Below, piece after piece: positions 62,146 to 64,000 of a DNA stretch of 64,000 nt. The DNA is taken from assembly GCA_009841145.1 (NCBI GenBank), contig VXMJ01000081.1, positions 13,552 to 77,551 of the forward strand, read 5' to 3'. Every line of letters starts with the position of its first letter. Positions within the stretch are counted from its first letter, which is position 1. A model generated the notes under the pieces. It worked only from the letters and a program-made list of their open reading frames with translations. It made no database searches and had not been told where the DNA came from. Source of the DNA: Caldilineaceae bacterium SB0661_bin_34. Its GTDB lineage: Bacteria > Chloroflexota > Anaerolineae > Caldilineales > Caldilineaceae. A program made the translations under genes and the position numbers.

Positions 62146-62762
62146 CCGCGCTGCGCAACGGACCGCTGCGGGTCGGCATTGGCGGCCCGGTTGGATCCGG
62201 CAAGACCGCCCTTATCGACGCGCTCTGTCGGCGCCTGCGGGACGACCGCGAGATCGCAGTGATTACGAACGACATCTATACCCGCGAGGATGCCGAATTT
62301 CTGATCCGCAGCGGGGCGTTGCCAGCGGACAGGATCGCGGGAGTCGAGACGGGCGGGTGCCCGCATACGGCCATCCGCGAGGACTCCTCGATCAACCTGG
62401 AGGCAATCACCGACATGGTGGCGCGCGTCCCCGAGGTTGAAGTGGTTTTTGTGGAGTCCGGCGGAGACAACCTTTCGGCAAGCTTCAGTCCCGAACTGGT
62501 TGACAAGACCATCTATGTAATCGACGTGGCCGCCGGGGACAAGATCCCCCGCAAGGGAGGCCCCGGCATCACGCAGTCCGATCTGCTGGTCGTCAATAAA
62601 GTCGACCTGGCCCCGCTTGTGGGTGCCGATCTGGAGGTGATGGCCACCGATGCCCGACGCATGCGGGGAACGCGGCCCGTGGTCTTCTCAAACCTCAAGA
62701 CCGGCTTGGGCCTCGATGTCATCGCGGACTTCGTCGAGGCGGCGCGCCAAGCAACCACGTAG
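62142..62762 (+). CDS. ureG: Urease accessory GTPase UreG
   Basis: A 206-residue SIMIBI GTPase that delivers nickel to urease. P-loop [12 protein letters not shown], switch and metal motif [13 protein letters not shown] (Cys-Pro-His binds nickel), [12 protein letters not shown] and the base-recognition NKVDLAP are visible. Unlike many plant and bacterial forms it has no histidine-rich N-terminus. The GTG start overlaps the ureF stop. No ureE follows; a bidirectional hairpin region and the ATP synthase end come next. Confidence 0.95.
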   Translation: MTALRNGPLRVGIGGPVGSGKTALIDALCRRLRDDREIAVITNDIYTREDAEFLIRSGALPADRIAGVETGGCPHTAIREDSSINLEAITDMVARVPEVEVVFVESGGDNLSASFSPELVDKTIYVIDVAAGDKIPRKGGPGITQSDLLVVNKVDLAPLVGADLEVMATDARRMRGTRPVVFSNLKTGLGLDVIADFVEAARQATT

Positions 62763-62803
62763 TCGCTTGGCCAGACCTCAGGGAAGTTCGATTTATTTGT
62801 CGG

Positions 62804-62867
62804 CTGTTGGTTGAGCAAGACGACCAACAGAACGTGCGGAGGGGACGGGCTTTGTCCTGCCCGTCCC
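62804..62867. terminator. Two hairpins between convergent ureG and atpC
   Basis: First hairpin: CTGTTGGT (62804-62811) with ACCAACAG (62823-62830), eight perfect pairs. Second: GGGACGGGC (62842-62850) with GCCCGTCCC (62859-62867), nine perfect pairs and an eight-base loop. They lie between the two converging operons and may act in both directions, although neither has a long U tract. Confidence 0.6.
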
Positions 62868-62990
62868 TCGGTGTTTGTCCACCTGCACAGTCCATTCAGG
62901 CAGGTAGGCCCGCTCCCGGGGAGGGGAGCCGGCATTGGGGATGTGTGGTCGGTCTCCGTTGGCGAGAACGCCGTCTCGCAACCGATGGGC

Positions 62991-63428
62991 TCAGTTGTCC
63001 GGGGTGTGCATGCCGGGCCGCGCCCGGCGACGCCTGGCAACCCTGAGGCGAACCTGACTGCGCCGGAGCGCCGCCACATGCACCGGTGGTGCGGACCCGG
63101 CCCCGCCGGCTTCCGCCACGCTGGCCTCCGCGCGCTCCCGCGCCGCTTCGGCCCGTTGGATGTCGATGTCGTCTTCCCGTTCGGCGTTGTCCGCCAACAC
63201 CGTCACCACGTCCGGCCTGACCTCGGCAATGCCTCCGTTGACGAACAGGAAGTCCTGTTCGTCGTCGTTCGCGTGGAGAATGATCTCCCCGGTGACCAGG
63301 GTGGTTATGAGCGGCGCGTGGCCGCCCATGACGCCCATTTGACCCGATTCGCCGGGCAGGGTCACCATGTCGACGTCCCGGGAAATCAGGAGCCGTTCCG
63401 GCGTTACGATTTCTACCTTGATCGGCAC
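62991..63428 (-). CDS. atpC: ATP synthase epsilon subunit
   Basis: A 145-residue F1 epsilon subunit, which joins the gamma shaft and regulates hydrolysis. The beta-sandwich part has VEIVTPERLLIS, LPGESGQMGVMGGHAPLIT and FLFVNGGIAEVRPDVVTVL; the C-terminal part (EREDDIDIQRAEAARERAEA) is the regulatory helical hairpin, and an Arg-rich tail (RRRRARPG) follows that is unusual. The GTG at 63428 was chosen to give the family start VPIKVEIVTP. It follows atpD on the minus strand, the normal order. Confidence 0.92.
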   Translation of the reverse strand: MPIKVEIVTPERLLISRDVDMVTLPGESGQMGVMGGHAPLITTLVTGEIILHANDDEQDFLFVNGGIAEVRPDVVTVLADNAEREDDIDIQRAEAARERAEASVAEAGGAGSAPPVHVAALRRSQVRLRVARRRRARPGMHTPDN

Positions 63429-63465
63429 GTGGCTGCTCGCTTCCGCAAGGGGTGTGGGGATCCGG

Positions 63466-64000
<535 letters not shown>

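Overview
The window is high-GC bacterial DNA with no phage and no CRISPR array. The gene content points to a Chloroflexota-type bacterium, possibly SAR202-like. The pointers are RNase J next to FtsK, a HesB/DUF2203/rhodanese trio, a TraR/DksA protein with a basic tail, MreB, and many Gfo/Idh/MocA, enolase-superfamily, M81 and UxuA-type enzymes. This is an inference from family content; no rRNA or marker tree was available. There is one tRNA, Lys(CTT).

Left third (about 0.6-25.6 kb): accessory catabolism. A plus-strand set (SDR and three consecutive Gfo/Idh/MocA paralogues, 610-4845) faces a minus-strand set (zinc-type dehydrogenase, enolase-superfamily dehydratase, a second MDR lacking zinc ligands, a further Gfo/Idh protein and an M81/MlrC hydrolase, 7989-14608). 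Together they look like oxidation and dehydration of sugar acids or polyols. Between and after these sets are small selfish or defensive genes: a Uma2 nuclease, a PBECR-type toxin with a DUF2283-HTH antitoxin, a HEPN/MNT-like pair whose first gene carries an in-frame stop, and a VapBC pair. Next come a GH32/43-like propeller protein, an amidohydrolase, a fluoride channel, a MATE/ANK-like flippase, a propeller lyase-like protein and a homocysteine methyltransferase.

Middle (25.7-41 kb): the tRNA, a TnpB relic, a Tat-lipoprotein peptide-binding protein whose ABC operon has been deleted down to a C-terminal scrap of OppF, then a DksA-like regulator with uracil phosphoribosyltransferase, lipoyl synthase overlapping an O-antigen-ligase-like membrane protein, an ATC-hydrolase-like protein, a mannonate-dehydratase/HD pair, and an orphan secreted protein directly upstream of a two-component system. 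The Fe-S carrier/DUF2203/rhodanese trio closes this part.

Right third (41-64 kb): mostly housekeeping. Endonuclease IV diverges from tsaB-rimI-udg-rnj-ftsK, followed by a GH31 glycosidase. A minus-strand block holds an APC permease with universal-stress domains, a sulfurtransferase, an aldo/keto reductase, a Cys/Met-metabolism PLP enzyme and MreB. MreB diverges from a compact urease operon ureD-A-B-C-F-G (no ureE). The urease operon converges on the end of the ATP synthase operon (atpD-atpC).

A recurring theme is gene decay. Recognisable fragments of a DUF1998-type helicase, OppF, TnpB and an aldo/keto reductase survive between intact genes, and several stretches of 300-600 bases have no recognisable coding content.
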